From Lingula anatina (lineage: Eukaryota > Brachiopoda > Lingulata > Lingulida > Lingulidae): 64,000 nt of DNA. A model generated the notes under the pieces. That model saw only the letters and a program-made list of their open reading frames with translations. It did not search any database and was not told the origin of the DNA. The DNA is taken from positions 120,889 through 184,888 of the forward strand of contig NW_019775719.1 in assembly GCF_001039355.2 (NCBI RefSeq), written 5' to 3'. Positions 36,989 through 49,254 of this stretch are shown in pieces (the first letter of the stretch is position 1; each line of letters begins with the position of its first letter). Both the position numbers and the translations under genes were made by a program.

Positions 36989-37847
36989 GTATCAAAATGA
37001 TGCCTGACAGAAAAATGAGTTTCTTTTTTATCAGTGCTTCCTTGCTACCTTTGAATGCAAACGAAGAACCAAGTGCTTAAGAACTTTTATAAAAATCTGT
37101 ATAACTGGTCTGCTGGTTTGTGTTTCTTATTCACAAGAAGGGCCCAGTGGTTGGAATAAGGTCCAAAACATGCACACGTATGGGCATTCTGAGGATATCC
37201 GTCTTGCAGTCAACATCCTATTATCCAGGGAAATGTCCCCATTCAATTATTGCCCATCTAATATGTTTTACTGTTGGTGCTTTTAAGACATGTTTCGGCA
37301 TATTACTGGGTAATTAATCTCTGCTTGGGTTCAGACAACCAGGGGTCAGCAAATGGGAAAGTTGCATGACACTTCGCATTTTTGGGGGAAAATAAAGAAA
37401 ATATAATCTGCAAATGAAATAGCACACCATGGGCCTTGCCAATTTTCACAATCAAATCTTTTTGTTTTCAGGTGCTTTTCTCTTATCAATGTCATACTGT
37501 GTTTTAGGTGGAGGATCAAATCTCTTCGTAAAAATCACAATGCCAGTGTGGCTCTGGCATTGCATGTGAAGACCTTGGGTTCTTGATAACTGTTTGTCGT
37601 TTATAGAAATCTCCCACCACTTAACACCTACACACCGTATATATTATTGCTGATGCCATCCGAGACCTCAATGTTATTTCTCTAATGAAAGAAAACAAAT
37701 GCAAAAAGTGCACAAATTGCTGGGGTGTCCTAATTGCTTTGTACTAGAATGACAGTGAAAGTGACAGTGACTGGGTGCAAGGCGTTCTGGTGAGTTTTTC
37801 TTTTTTTAGCAAAAATGAAAACCCAGGTAATAAAGCTTGGTCAGGAA

Positions 37848-38025
37848 TGTGGTCAGCAATTTCAAAAGGGGGAGGGGTCTTTTCTAAAAAATTGCCCCAC
37901 CCCTGCCCAGCTTAGATGACCCCACTTGTGAAATTGCACAGATCCTCGTTTAACTTTTGATTCAACTGGACTTTTTTCTGACTAAAATGATGGTTCTTTT
38001 GAATCCCTGAACCCCCATGCCTACA
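37848..38025 (+). mobile_element. Degraded GTAGCCAG-type TIR element
   Basis: The start (AGCAATTTCAAAAGGGGG) matches the start of the element at 58478, and the end (CTGAACCCCCATGCC) matches its end (CGAACCCCCCTGGC). Internal sequence is poorly conserved, so this is an old copy in the same orientation. Confidence 0.5.
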
Positions 38026-38291
38026 AGTCTGTTGATGATTTACCTAATTATTTTATAGAAAATTTCATTAGCATGCTAAAAACATGCATCTATTCTTAAA
38101 AAAAGCTTAAAGCTTTAAGAATTAGAGCTTGAATTATCAGTTATCTCAGAGAAAATGACAATTGGAAGATGTAACATAACTATGATATCTCTATACCATC
38201 TACATGTACATAAACACATGCACATATACATGCACAAATTTCATACATGTATGTACAAAATACATGCATCTTGATTTATCCTATCACATCT

Positions 38292-38292
<1 letters not shown>

Positions 38293-38346
<54 letters not shown>
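38293..38346. repeat. (CA)n microsatellite
   Basis: An uninterrupted CA dinucleotide run of about 50 bases. The poly-Thr-His and poly-Cys-Val ORFs over it are artefacts. Confidence 0.97.
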
Positions 38347-38352
<6 letters not shown>

Positions 38353-38978
38353 CCCAGACATACACACATGCCTAATTAACTTCATAATGCACTTGATCAT
38401 CACACCCAACCATAAAGAGACCACAGTTGCTCCACTTGACCACTGGTGACCAACCGCTGACCACATACCACTTAATCTCTGTCATCCTAGCAGTATCCCA
38501 CTTAATGAGTTCCTCAGTATATCTCACCTGGACAGACTCAGGTATGTGTTACCTGCAGACATATATGATCACGTGTGGCACGCAGGCTGCGGTCAGACAA
38601 CCTTAACAACAACAACAACACTAAAAAACATTTTAGTTCAGATTGCAAATCTTTTAATCACATAATCTGAACTGCAGTTCCTGGATTGAGTACCAGTAGT
38701 CAGTACAATTAGTATCAGAACCAGAATAATTTATCTTCTTCAATCCAAATATGTCGAGAGAACAATTTCTAAGTATGAAAACATGTTGAAGTGTTGCAAA
38801 ACTGATCCAAATCATGTTCATTCTAAACTGTAACAAAATATTCACCACTAATCTCTTAAATTCTGAGAAGACAACTTTCAAAGATGTACACCAACAATGG
38901 CAGAATAACAAAAACATAGCCAGATTGTAATGGGAAGCATCTGAAATGTATGCAGCAATGAATAAAGTCCCACAGACA

Positions 38979-39058
38979 TTTTCTAGTTGATTTCTCTCAA
39001 GTTGTGTGGAATACAAAAATTCTATTACACAAAAGTACAAATTCACTGTTTTGGACAC
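38979..39058 (-). repeat. Dispersed repeat, copy 1
   Basis: Read on the minus strand, ATTCCACACAACTTGAG and AGAAATCAAC-AGAAAAT match plus-strand sequence at about 63150-63190, with weaker similarity extending about 50 bases upstream. About 33 of 35 bases agree in the best block. The family is not recognised. Confidence 0.55.
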
Positions 39059-40730
39059 TGCTTTTGTATTGTTTTCTCAGAAGACTATATAGGGGCATAG
39101 AGTTTCAACTTCATTGCTGAATAGATAACATTAATAGATACTCCCACATTTTCCAGTGTTGTATGATATGTCACATGGTGCTGACAGCCTTATTTAAGCT
39201 CACATGATTTCCCTTGGTGTAGACTTTCAGAATTAGAGGCTAGAATGTTTTGGCTAAAACTGACTGAATGTATCCATATCACAAGTCCATCACTTTTGAT
39301 TAATTAAAGAATATTTGCACACTTTGTCATGTGCACTTTCCATTATGTTTGTCCATTGGATTATGTTGGAGCTTCAAACTATTTATTTTCTTTAATATTT
39401 ATCAACTCTACAGCATAATATGCAGCATCTGGTTCTGATGTTTGTTTTTATTCAATAATTCAAGATGAGTAAGTAAAGTGACACAGGAAAGACAAGCTTG
39501 CCATCACACGTAAGCCATGCTGCTTTATAAAAGCTGCAAAAGATGAGTTATCATTATTTTGAACTACCGTGACCCCTTTTTTAATTCAAAAGTAAAATTA
39601 TATACTATAAGCCAGGTATTAACCAGATAACCATCCAATTGTCTTTTAAACTCTTTATTTCAGTTTTAGATTGCATTTTTTAGATATTTATTAATGCAGT
39701 ATTTATGGAAAATATAAATAGCATGTTTCAATGCAAAAATGAATTATGACTCCCTATTTCCAAATCCTGAAAAAAGCCTTGTTGTAAGAGTAAAATTTTA
39801 TTCAGAATTTGTCTGAAATAATGACATGGAGTAGATAAAAAAGTATGATGTTTTTTACGGACAAATATTCCTGTACCTGATCATTTTGACCAGGTGGTGG
39901 TTTACTATAAAGCAAATACTACAATTGTCACAAGAACTTGACACCACCAATATCATTAATCACCAATGAAAGAACTAGTAGCTTTCCAAACTTTTTATTG
40001 TTAGAAAAGGGGCGTTTTTTATCATCTATGGGTCAGCAGTTTTATGGCCACAATAGATCACACTATTGACTGATGTCCAGCTGATGTTAATGTCCACTGT
40101 ATTTAAATAGAAAAGAAAGAACAGTGTCCATCCATCATTAATTTGTAATTTCACCTATCTGAAATTTAAATAAGTTCACTGTCTTGCAGGGTGGTCAGTG
40201 ATGGTCAATTTTCTCATCACTTCCAAATCACAATGTCCACTGAAAGGGTAAAGAGCATGTCCAGAGAACTGACAGAGGAAAGAATGTACACTCATGAGTG
40301 GCCACAGTGGTTAGAATCCACTCCCTCACACCTGCAGTGGACATGATCCACTTGACAGTGACCACTGGCTACCCTGGGTCAATTTATAGATTAATTCTAC
40401 CTGAATGAGGATTGTCCAAGATAGCCTTAGGTCTTGCCTTAGATAGCCTCAAGTTTCAAAACTTCACTTAAAATAAAGCAAAATTTTGTAGGATTTCCAG
40501 GAATGGGGTTAGAAATAATGGCCGACTAGTTTGTGTGGCGCTGCAACAAAATAAAAGCTTAAAGACTTTATCCTGGGATATTTATTTTAGGATGATGTCC
40601 ATTTGTCAGGAGGGTCAGCATGGTCCAGCTCACACCTGTGTGACCTATGACTATCAATTTTCAGTCAAATCATTTATTTCAAAGCCTAAGTCACAGACTT
40701 TTTTGTTAGGCTAAGACAAATGGATTTTTA

Positions 40731-40765
40731 CCCCCCCCCCCCAAAAAAAAAAAAAAAAAAAAAAA
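40731..40765 (+). repeat. Poly-C followed by poly-A
   Basis: About 12 C then more than 20 A. Comparable C-run-to-A-run junctions occur at about 49078, 52049 and 58783, all in the same orientation. Confidence 0.9.
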
Positions 40766-41033
40766 CCTTCCCAACATGATATATTTTTGTGATTTTTTTT
40801 TAATCTCAAAAATCATCTTCAAACAATCATATCTGGAAGCAATATTTTAATTGCTGCAACATATATACATCTTCTTGAACTAAAGGACAACATGACAACT
40901 AAGTCACTTGATTTTTGTCTTTGTGCGGTTTATAAATATGATTCTGACTATATTTTATATTGCTATGTAAACTGCCTTCACTGAAACACCATTTCGTTAT
41001 GATTCATTAAATATTGGTCAACATTACACTTAC

Positions 41034-41060
41034 CTTTTTGGATTCAACTTTAAACCTAAG
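41034..41060 (-). other. Possible 27-nt micro-exon
   Basis: On the minus strand a good acceptor (ACTTTTATTATATTCAG) precedes 27 nt ending CCAAAAAG before GTAAGTGT, a strong donor. The phase-0 frame reads LRFKVESKK. Splice sites are good, but such pairs occur by chance and the segment is too short to test by eye. Confidence 0.15.
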
Positions 41061-41123
41061 CTGAATATAATAAAAGTAACTTCTGCATTAAATATATCCT
41101 ATTTAAAAAATCACCTTGTTTAA

Positions 41124-41460
41124 AGGGATAATAACTCTTGGTTTTGGCCAAAAAATGAATTTTCCTGAAGTAAACAACAATTTTCCCATACTTACCAATG
41201 GTTCATGAATGCATTTCTACTTTCAAAGTTAGTCCCTGGTTTTTTTCTAAAAAGTTTGGTTTTTTGTTAAAATCTCTTAAGAGATTTTAACAGAGTATAG
41301 CCATCAATGGAGGTCACGTGGTCTGAAGACAAGCTCAGATATCAGAATAATAGCTATAACTGCCGTTTTTGAGGTAAAACAGAATATATTATATTTCTAA
41401 GAGTTGTTCACAATGTTTTTATTGTGAAATATAGATCTCATACGAAGAGTTATTATCCCT
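41124..41460 (+). mobile_element. Complete 337-bp TTAA-flanked MITE
   Basis: The element begins AGGGATAATAACTCTT and ends with its exact inverse, AAGAGTTATTATCCCT, and is flanked on both sides by TTAA (41120-41123 and 41461-41464). TTAA target duplication is characteristic of piggyBac-like, Kolobok and some Sola transposases; which one mobilised it cannot be told. The TIR is short (about 16 bases). Near the centre is a perfect 26-base palindrome (41266-41291). No coding capacity. A second terminus of the family is at 30208-30242. Confidence 0.92.
41266..41291. repeat. 26-bp perfect palindrome
   Basis: The half-sequence GTTAAAATCTCTT is followed directly by its reverse complement with no spacer. 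It sits almost exactly at the middle of the 41124-41460 MITE. Confidence 0.95.
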
Positions 41461-41599
41461 TTAAGAAAAAATCCTGAAATACTCCTTCACAACAATCAAG
41501 GTCTCTTGGTAGATATCCCTAAATCACAGACTTCAGTCTCTGAGGAGAAGAGTTCCTTTCCATTCAAATCACTTTTTTTGTTCTCTATGCAGCAAATAT

Positions 41600-41613
41600 G
41601 TTTCCATGGCAAC
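41600..41613. promoter_or_regulatory. RFX X-box-like motif
   Basis: GTTTCCATGGCAAC fits the imperfect-palindrome X-box consensus (GTTNCC, two-base spacer, GGNAAC) bound by RFX factors. In animals such sites are common near cilia genes. No ciliary gene is visible nearby, so the functional meaning is open. Confidence 0.4.
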
Positions 41614-44600
41614 AGTACATAAATATGCATGAGTGACAAGTCATGCTTTTGAACCAAGTCGACGCATCTATCCCGGCTTGCGCCCAAGACGCCTCAAATA
41701 CTGATAGAATATTGATGGTTTGGGATTTCAGAGATGACAAAAGTGTAATTGCCATTCAATACATAGGACTTTTTAATTGATTCATTAATTAGTGTTATTG
41801 ATATGGTTGTCTCTCGCCTCAATCTGCATTCTATTCATGTTGGTTCCAAGCTTTGTAAGACTCTAGCTGGTAACAAATGGCACATTTGTCAATTCTATAC
41901 ACTGGAATGCATTCTGTTCATTTTCTACTGTGATCCTTCTCCTGTATGTACCAATGAACATTCTCAGCTAGCATGCTGAAAGAGTGCATAATAATATTTT
42001 TTATGCTTACTCCCTTCCAGACATCAGATCTACCTTTATTCATGCATCACTTTGAATATCTTTCCGATTTCTACAATTATCTATTGTGTCATAAGCATAA
42101 GATTGTTTCATATTTCCATTTCCTAAGGGCAATGTACAAAGACTGGTATCTTTCATCAGTGTGTGACAAAAAAAATCTGCATTGTTGTTCGAAATTATTG
42201 TCTCTAAGAAACCATGACTCATAGAAAGTTATATTTTATTGAACAATATGTTCTTACAGAAGCAGACAATGAAGGGTACATGAAGGGGGGGGGGCGCAGA
42301 ATTAATGTAGAGAAACTCTCCCTCCCATTTCACCTTTGGAGGTACACCCCTCCTTAAAAGAATAAAATAAAATAAAAATGGTATAATAAACAAAATGAGA
42401 CAAAACCAAGCAATGCTGTAGCCCCATTTTGTGATGGAATTATTCTCATCTACCATTTTATGTTTTCCAATGAAGTGAAAGGAGAAAATTTTTTATCCTC
42501 CTCCAGTAAGCAAAATTCTGGATCTGCCCGAATGACAGCCTCTATGAAATTTTTATAACACAGCACACAACCAAGAGAAACGCACTGGTTCTTATTAAGT
42601 TCTAAAACCACATAATGAAGTAAGACTGTGAGATCAAAACTTGAAAGTACACACGTAACAAGAACATTGGGTGTAATTTAATTGGTCATAACAACATGAA
42701 ATGAAATGAGACTAATATATGAGAATGGAATACTGCAAAATCACACGAAAGAAAGACATTACCTGTAATTTGGTCATAACATAACAAACAATGAAGTAAG
42801 ACCATGAGAAGAGTACTTTGTCATTTAATTGTATTGTGTTCCTCATTGCCTGCTGTGGTTTACAATTGGCTGTTCTTACGACATGCAATGAGGTAAGAAC
42901 TAAGAGGTAGGAACACAGGAAAAGAACAGCACAAAAAATAAAAAAAAAAAAAAACTCCATGCAAATAACTCAATAACAAGAATGAGAAAAGTTTTGTATG
43001 TATTTTCAGTGGACCAGCTGATGCCTGAGAGAGAGAGAGAGATGTCAATAACATTAAATTAGGAGTCCAATTATAAATTAAAAACCTAAATCTATGTAAA
43101 ATAAGACTGGTGCCTAACATACAGAGAACATGCACGTATATACCTGTAAGTAAACAATTAAGCTCATCATGTAATATGTACAACACCGTGCTTTCATTTG
43201 TAATAAGTAATCAATACAGACAGTAAATCTTTTTAATTCCTTAAAACAGAAATTTAGTGCCATTTGAGTTATCTAAAATGGACCAAATCAAACCTTTTAC
43301 ACTTAACATACTGCATCTAGGATATGCCTTTCACAATGAACTCAAAAATGCAAATATAGGAACAAAAACTACAAAGGTTCATGGCATAAAAACTCTGGCT
43401 GGATTTAACTGACAGATGTTGGGAATTTGGGTAACACCTTATATAGGTTATAACCTGAGTATTTCATTCAAACAAACACGCAAATTTAAGAACTTTTAGG
43501 CCAATGACAAGTGGAAATTCAAGCTTCCCTGCCGTGGAAGAAAAAAATGAAGTAACATCTAGATTAACCCAGCAATCAATAGTCATTACATAGACTACAT
43601 ACAGAAATAAAGGATATTAAAGAAAAAACAATAAGAAATAACTGCTCATTAATTACAGTAAATTTTGTGTCCTGAAAGACCTTTAAAAAAAATACATGCC
43701 ATCTTCTTCATAAAAAAATATTTTTCTCTAGCTAAATTCAGCCAGTATGAAAAATAATAGCAAACCCATGCACTTTATTTGAAAATCCCTTCCCTATTTT
43801 ATTCCAAAGGAGTATTTGAATACTTGATTCTAGAAAAAAAAACCTTTCACAAACTGCCCTTTGGGCAGATGGCACAATCCATGGCCATGTCGTAGGCCCA
43901 GGACCTCACTCACATATTGCTGTAGGTGTCCACTAAAGAAAAAAATATCAGCTTTTCCTTGGATTTTTGTCCTTTAAGTGTCCATAACAAACTTTTAGTT
44001 GAGAACATAGCCCCATGGCAATTCTTAAAATGCCTTGTTTTCACATGTGAATTCAAGTTTCTATTGTCATAATTGTGCAACAGCTTAAAAGAAGTATGAT
44101 GGAATCGACCAAAATCACAATTTCTAATAAGCAGGCACTGTTAAGATTGTATTTCTTTTATAAGTCTTGAAATTTATTCCCATGCCTTTCAAAATATTTT
44201 GTTTCACACACACATGCACGCACACCAATTTAGATTCTTAAAAAAAGCTGGCATCCTGTACAAGTTGTGTTCAGACAAAGACCAGGTTATAGAACAAGAC
44301 ACACAGTAATACATCTTAGGCCAGTTTCCTGTTTAAAATAGTCTTGGTGTGAACACAACTTAATTATCCAGTATGCTTTTACTATATCCTTCTATATTTC
44401 TTTGATCAATCTGGGAAAGTTAATCACAAATTAATGAGAAAAAAAAGATGAAGCAGTTTAGCTTGTAACTAGTCCAAAGCACATCTGGTACTTTAGTGCA
44501 GCCTCCTAATAAATTACGCAATCTTTTTTTTCAATCTAATAATCAGAGAATCCCACAAAGGCGGTTTGCTCTACAGTCTTTATTTGTGTATATTCCTTGT

Positions 44601-44804
44601 CAAAATGACACTACTGTAATTTGCTTAAAATGTCAGCAATCAATTACCTACATTCCTGGAAAAAATGTTATATACATCTAGCCTCCTGTTTATTTTTTTT
44701 TTCTTAAAAACCATAACCATACTCTAATATAGGCAATTTTCAAAAGATATCATGTAAAAAGCTAACACGTACTACATCTTTACATAACGAACGCTTGGCA
44801 TAAT

Positions 44805-44995
44805 AAAAAGTTAACAGCACTATTGCAGCAATATTACTGCAAACTAAAAGTTCGCAGCAAACAGCTTGCAAGAACAATCTTATTGCTGTTAATTTGCAGC
44901 CATATTGCAGCAAATGTGTTGTAAATTTGCAAGATGGAATTGCAGTTTGCAGCATAACTGCAGCAAAATTGCTGCAAATTTGCAGCAGGCCTGAT
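44805..44995. repeat. GCAGCAAA / TTTGCTGC dyad-rich region
   Basis: TTGCAGCAA, GCAAATTTGC and their inverses recur at least ten times with irregular spacing, producing many short hairpin possibilities such as TTGCTGCAAATTTGCAGCA. It is not a simple tandem array. It may be the remains of a transposon with subterminal repeats. Confidence 0.7.
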
Positions 44996-45751
44996 ATTTT
45001 GCCCAGGGAAGCAGAAAGCTTGCCAGAAAGATGTGCAACATGTCACTCACTATCCAGAATTCTTTACTAGCACTTATTGGACATTTCCTGTATCTGACCC
45101 AACTATCAGGAACACCCGATGTCTAATAAAAATGTTGACGAGGCAAATTAATGCAGTCAATTTTCAGGAATAGCTGTAGATAGATTAAATATGCCAGCGT
45201 TTCACTCATCTGTCTCCTGGGAGGAGATGAGCTTCCATTGATCTCGGAAAGGTCATTGGGGATTTACTTTAAGAAACAAAAGTTACCCGTGACATTGTTC
45301 TAGGAAAATCTCCTAATTCACTAGAAAGCCCAAGAATTAGATAAACGGGGAGTTATGGAGTGCAGGAATGAAACAGATGCACTGCAGATGAGTCTTCATA
45401 TACTGGGTACTGAAAAATTCTCATAGATTGTGCCAAAGATATAACAGATTAAAACAAAATTTAAAATACAACAAAATTAGCCAAATGAAGCAAACAAACA
45501 TAAATTAATAAATGAGCAATGCTGACCCTACTTTCACAAAAAAACTTGTGTTGAGTTCCCTGACAAAGAGCTTGGTTACCAACGTAAGTCCATACGTCAC
45601 TAAGTCTCATTTCATGAAAAATCTAAAAGGCTGCTTACTTCGTTTTTTTCTTAGCTGCTAGTTGAGGAAGCCTAACCTCCTAGGCCCTGTAACTCGAAAA
45701 CATCATGTATTGCGAATAGTGATATCACATAGAGGCTACAATGAATTATAT

Positions 45752-45843
45752 GGGGCGAGTATGGTCGAGTTATGGAATCGAGACACTTGCGCTCGGTCGC
45801 AATGCTTTCGAGTTTCAAAAAAAAAAAAAAAAAAAAAAAAAAA
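45752..45843 (+). mobile_element. tRNA-like retroposon relic with poly(A) tail
   Basis: ATGGTCGAGTTATGG resembles a tRNA box A and CTTTCGAGTTTC resembles a box B, separated by about the distance seen in class II (Ser/Leu) tRNAs. The sequence passes directly into 27 A residues (45817-45843). A tRNA-derived retroposon with a poly(A) tail is the simplest reading. Anticodon and acceptor stems cannot be folded convincingly, so a functional tRNA is unlikely. The upstream border is unknown. Confidence 0.35.
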
Positions 45844-48800
45844 CTGCCTGGAACCTATTTGAAGTACTTATTATTATGATGAATAGATGTTCAGATAATA
45901 ACAATGTTCATTTCTGCATTAATTTATTTGCTAAGGAAAAATTCTAATGTGCATAACCCCCTTAAGTTGTCAATCTCTCCGCACCATTTGAAAAAGCCTT
46001 TAAGTGGGGCATAATACTATGATAAGGTTTATTTGGGCTCAAAGCTGAGGGACTGTGGAAGTATTCTATTCACACCTACTTGAATGAAGTCAAAAGTAAA
46101 AGATATGTTGGCATTCATTAGGTGTGTGTGAAAGTTATATTCCAAAGTTTCTCAATGGAAAGTAAAAGAGATAAACATGAAAAATGTTATTTTGGCTAGT
46201 AATATGTAATAAATATCTGACTGAAATTGAATAAAGCAACCTTTTTGATTTTAGAACTGAGACGGCAGTTCTGTTGTTTCTGACACCGGCATCGCTGGCT
46301 GATAATACTGCTCAATTCTGTACTTCAATCTGGCTCCCGTACTACCACTCACTTGGGTGAGCACCACGCCATTCACTCTTTACTAACACTGATCAGGATC
46401 TAGAATAAACCCAACAATGTCAAACTATTCCCCAAGGGCTGAAAGCTTAGACTGCACTGTACACCACATCTAAAGGCAAATTGCGGCTCTCTTTTTATTT
46501 CATCCTTGCTCGAATTTGTTTCAGTTTTGTCTAGCTTGGCCTATAGTCCATTAGAGCCAATTCTTTGTGAATAGATCTTCCCTGGTCAGATTTCAAAGCA
46601 ACTCAGGCAACACTATGGATACCTCTGTAGTAAATTATGGGCACGTTAACAAATATCTCAATTGGATTGTTTCTTAAGCAAAGTATATTGTTAAATTAAT
46701 TACAATAAGTGTTTATGGATATTCACTATATATACATTATCCATCTGATCATAATGGAGAAATGTCTAATCAGGCTTTCATCATGGACTGCAAGTGATTC
46801 AAATGACTCTAGTCTGAACACGACTGGCAAAGTTTCCATTACGCAGAATTCTGGTGAAGTTTATTTCAAAATCTAAGACTGAATCAAATTTCTAAATAAT
46901 TTTGAAAAAATAAATCTTGGAATTTTGTTTTTCACGCTGCAAAAAGAATAAAAATAAAATTTTTAAAGTGAATATGATAAATGCATGAGATCTGCTCTCT
47001 GATTTTCTTCCTATTCCTCTATACAATAGGGACTGTTCTGGAACTAAAATACTACATACAGTTCTATCAGTTACACTGTCACATACAGGAACACTAAACA
47101 AAATTTTAAAAAGAAAAAAGAGGGGAAAAGGGAACATGAAAACCAATAAGAACCGAAAAAATTGACTACCTTATAAAAATTAATCCAACATTTACCAACA
47201 GTCCTCATTTTATGAATTAATTCTTAGAAAAAATACGCACCTCTTCCATGTCATTCAAACAATTTTTCAAGTAAAATATCCAACATATGTAATCCATCTA
47301 TCAATCAGTTTTTACCTGTTAAACCTATGTCCTTCTCCCCAGAAATGGCCATCCAGTACTTACCTTATACACGTGTAGCTGTAGGCAGCAAGGTCTGGGC
47401 TGTCCTGTCATGCAACTCATTAACTTAATTAAGTATGTTTTTTAAGCAGCCTTGAGTGTCTTTACTCCCGGAGGCTGGTAATATGCTACCTATAAAATGT
47501 CCAGGTTAAAAAAGCTGTCTCCATACATAATTATACATGAAAAAAATTGCATTCTTTTTACATACCTGGTCATGTACCCAACTTATGGCTGCGGTAATTC
47601 TTCAATAAATTCAAACATCATGAATTAATAATTATCCTCTCTTCGCTTCTCCAAGAAAAGTTTAGTTAGTGACACTTTTAAAAATGTTGATTCAGAGGTT
47701 TTGAAAAGTTGGTTGATTTTGTGGTAGAAATTAGAAAAATTTAGTGATTGTCTCAAACTAAAAGATCTAACTAAAAAAAGTAAACTATTAGCAAAAAATT
47801 GAGGAGTTTGAAATTTTAAGGAATTACCACAGCTCCTGTTTGAATTATACATGCCTTGTGTTCCACTTATTGGAAAGTAATATCCCTGCGCCAACATCCC
47901 CCTAATAGACTTCTCTTGTAGCGAGGAAATCAAATGCCAGAGTGGAGACATTTTGTTTATCTCTCTCTTAATCCCAGCATCAAGGTGTGAAATAAAGCCA
48001 GTACAAACATGAATTTCTACCTGTCAAGAGCCGCCTGTGTTTTATTTTTAATTCAAGGGCAACTACTTAGAGCTGACCTCTAGTCCGTCTAGTCACACAA
48101 TCGTTAAAGCATAACCCTGGCCAACTTTATTTCCTTGCAGTGACAGCAAGAACCTGCCTGACATTTTGTCCTTATTCTACCTTCAAGGGACCGAGTGTCA
48201 TTCTTTGAATGCCTTTTTTCTGACCATTATTGTGTGCTTGAAAAGTATGACCCTGAAGCAATAATAATTTCTTTATGTTCCAAGTCACTGTATTGATTAA
48301 ATGTGTTTTGGGTATCATTTTTAAAGAACAGGAATTTTATTTGTTTTTGTTGCGTGTGTGCACATTGCATGTGAACTGTTAGGAACCTTCAAACAATGGA
48401 CACATAAGTTTTGACCTGTCAACATCAAGATTTGTATTTCACAAAAAAAATATTAATAATTTTCTTGCTTAAATCATCAAAATCTGAGATCAGGGCTCAG
48501 ATTCCAGAGAGTTGCGTGCCCTACCCTTAATGCACACTAATCTGAAATTATTGATTTAATTTGGGCACTAAGCTTATTACTTTCCTAGTTTCCAGACCAA
48601 CTTAAACCCTTTCATGCAATTTACCAATCAATCTAAGCAGGTAGAAAACTTCCAGCTGAAAGCAAACAAATAATGAAAAAAAAAGTAAATTATTTTGGAG
48701 CACCTGAGATGACTTTTACATGGATCTTGTTCTAATCCTTTATCAATTAGCCCTCTATATTGAAGGAGGGAGGGGAGGATAGGTAAAAGGAATCCATTTC

Positions 48801-49197
48801 CCTTTTAGTTATAGTTCTGCAAAGGGTATATTGTTCACTAAATGCAATATTTTTTCAAAAAAAATCTCTGTTGGTTGATCAGAAAAGCATGCTAATGGTC
48901 TCCTTCAGCAGAACCCTAGTCTATTAGATAGTAAAAAGAGAGAAGGACATCCCTGAGGCCTATTTCACAAAAAAAATTTAACCCCCAAATTTGTACAAGA
49001 TAACAGTGGTTTATCTTGACACAGTGGGCCATAGCCCCCCTTTACCTTCAGAGATACCCCTTTCTGCTCCAATGCTCCCCCCCCCAAAAAAAAAGAGTAA
49101 AACAAATAAAAGGGGACAAAAAAAAAAAAAAAAAAAACTTGGCCATCCCTGTGCTCACTGTGTCTGTAAAACTGCCTTTTCATTCTTGTACCCCCCT

Positions 49198-49200
<3 letters not shown>

Positions 49201-49253
<53 letters not shown>
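49201..49253. repeat. (CA)n microsatellite
   Basis: About 50 bases of CA dinucleotide preceded by a CCCCCCTCC patch and an A-run. ORFs across it in three frames are artefacts. Confidence 0.97.

Positions 49254-49254
<1 letters not shown>

Larger units (their letters stand above)
36989..41033. other. Non-coding DNA with repeats
   Basis: No gene is supported. It includes a relic TIR element (37848-38025), a long (CA)n (38293-38346), a dispersed repeat (about 38979-39058) and a poly-C/poly-A tract (about 40731-40765). The minus-strand ORF of 134 codons at 38654-39058 includes the dispersed repeat and is Phe/Leu/Cys-rich, without a domain I recognise. I do not call it a gene. Confidence 0.5.
41465..45751. 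other. Non-coding DNA
   Basis: No gene is supported. An X-box-like motif lies at 41600-41613. A G-run and CCTCCC-rich patch near 42283-42355 resembles the stretch at about 49020-49090 and may be a relic of a shared repeat. A GCAGCAAA-rich region lies at 44805-44995. Minus-strand ORFs at 42712-43186 are AT-rich and not recognisable. Confidence 0.5.

Noticed and set aside
38204-38466. ORFs over the (CA)n tract on both strands
   Set aside because: Thr-His and Cys-Val dipeptide runs from a microsatellite.
38654-39058. 134-codon minus-strand ORF
   Set aside because: Overlaps a dispersed repeat, Phe/Leu/Cys-rich, no domain and no splice or start context.
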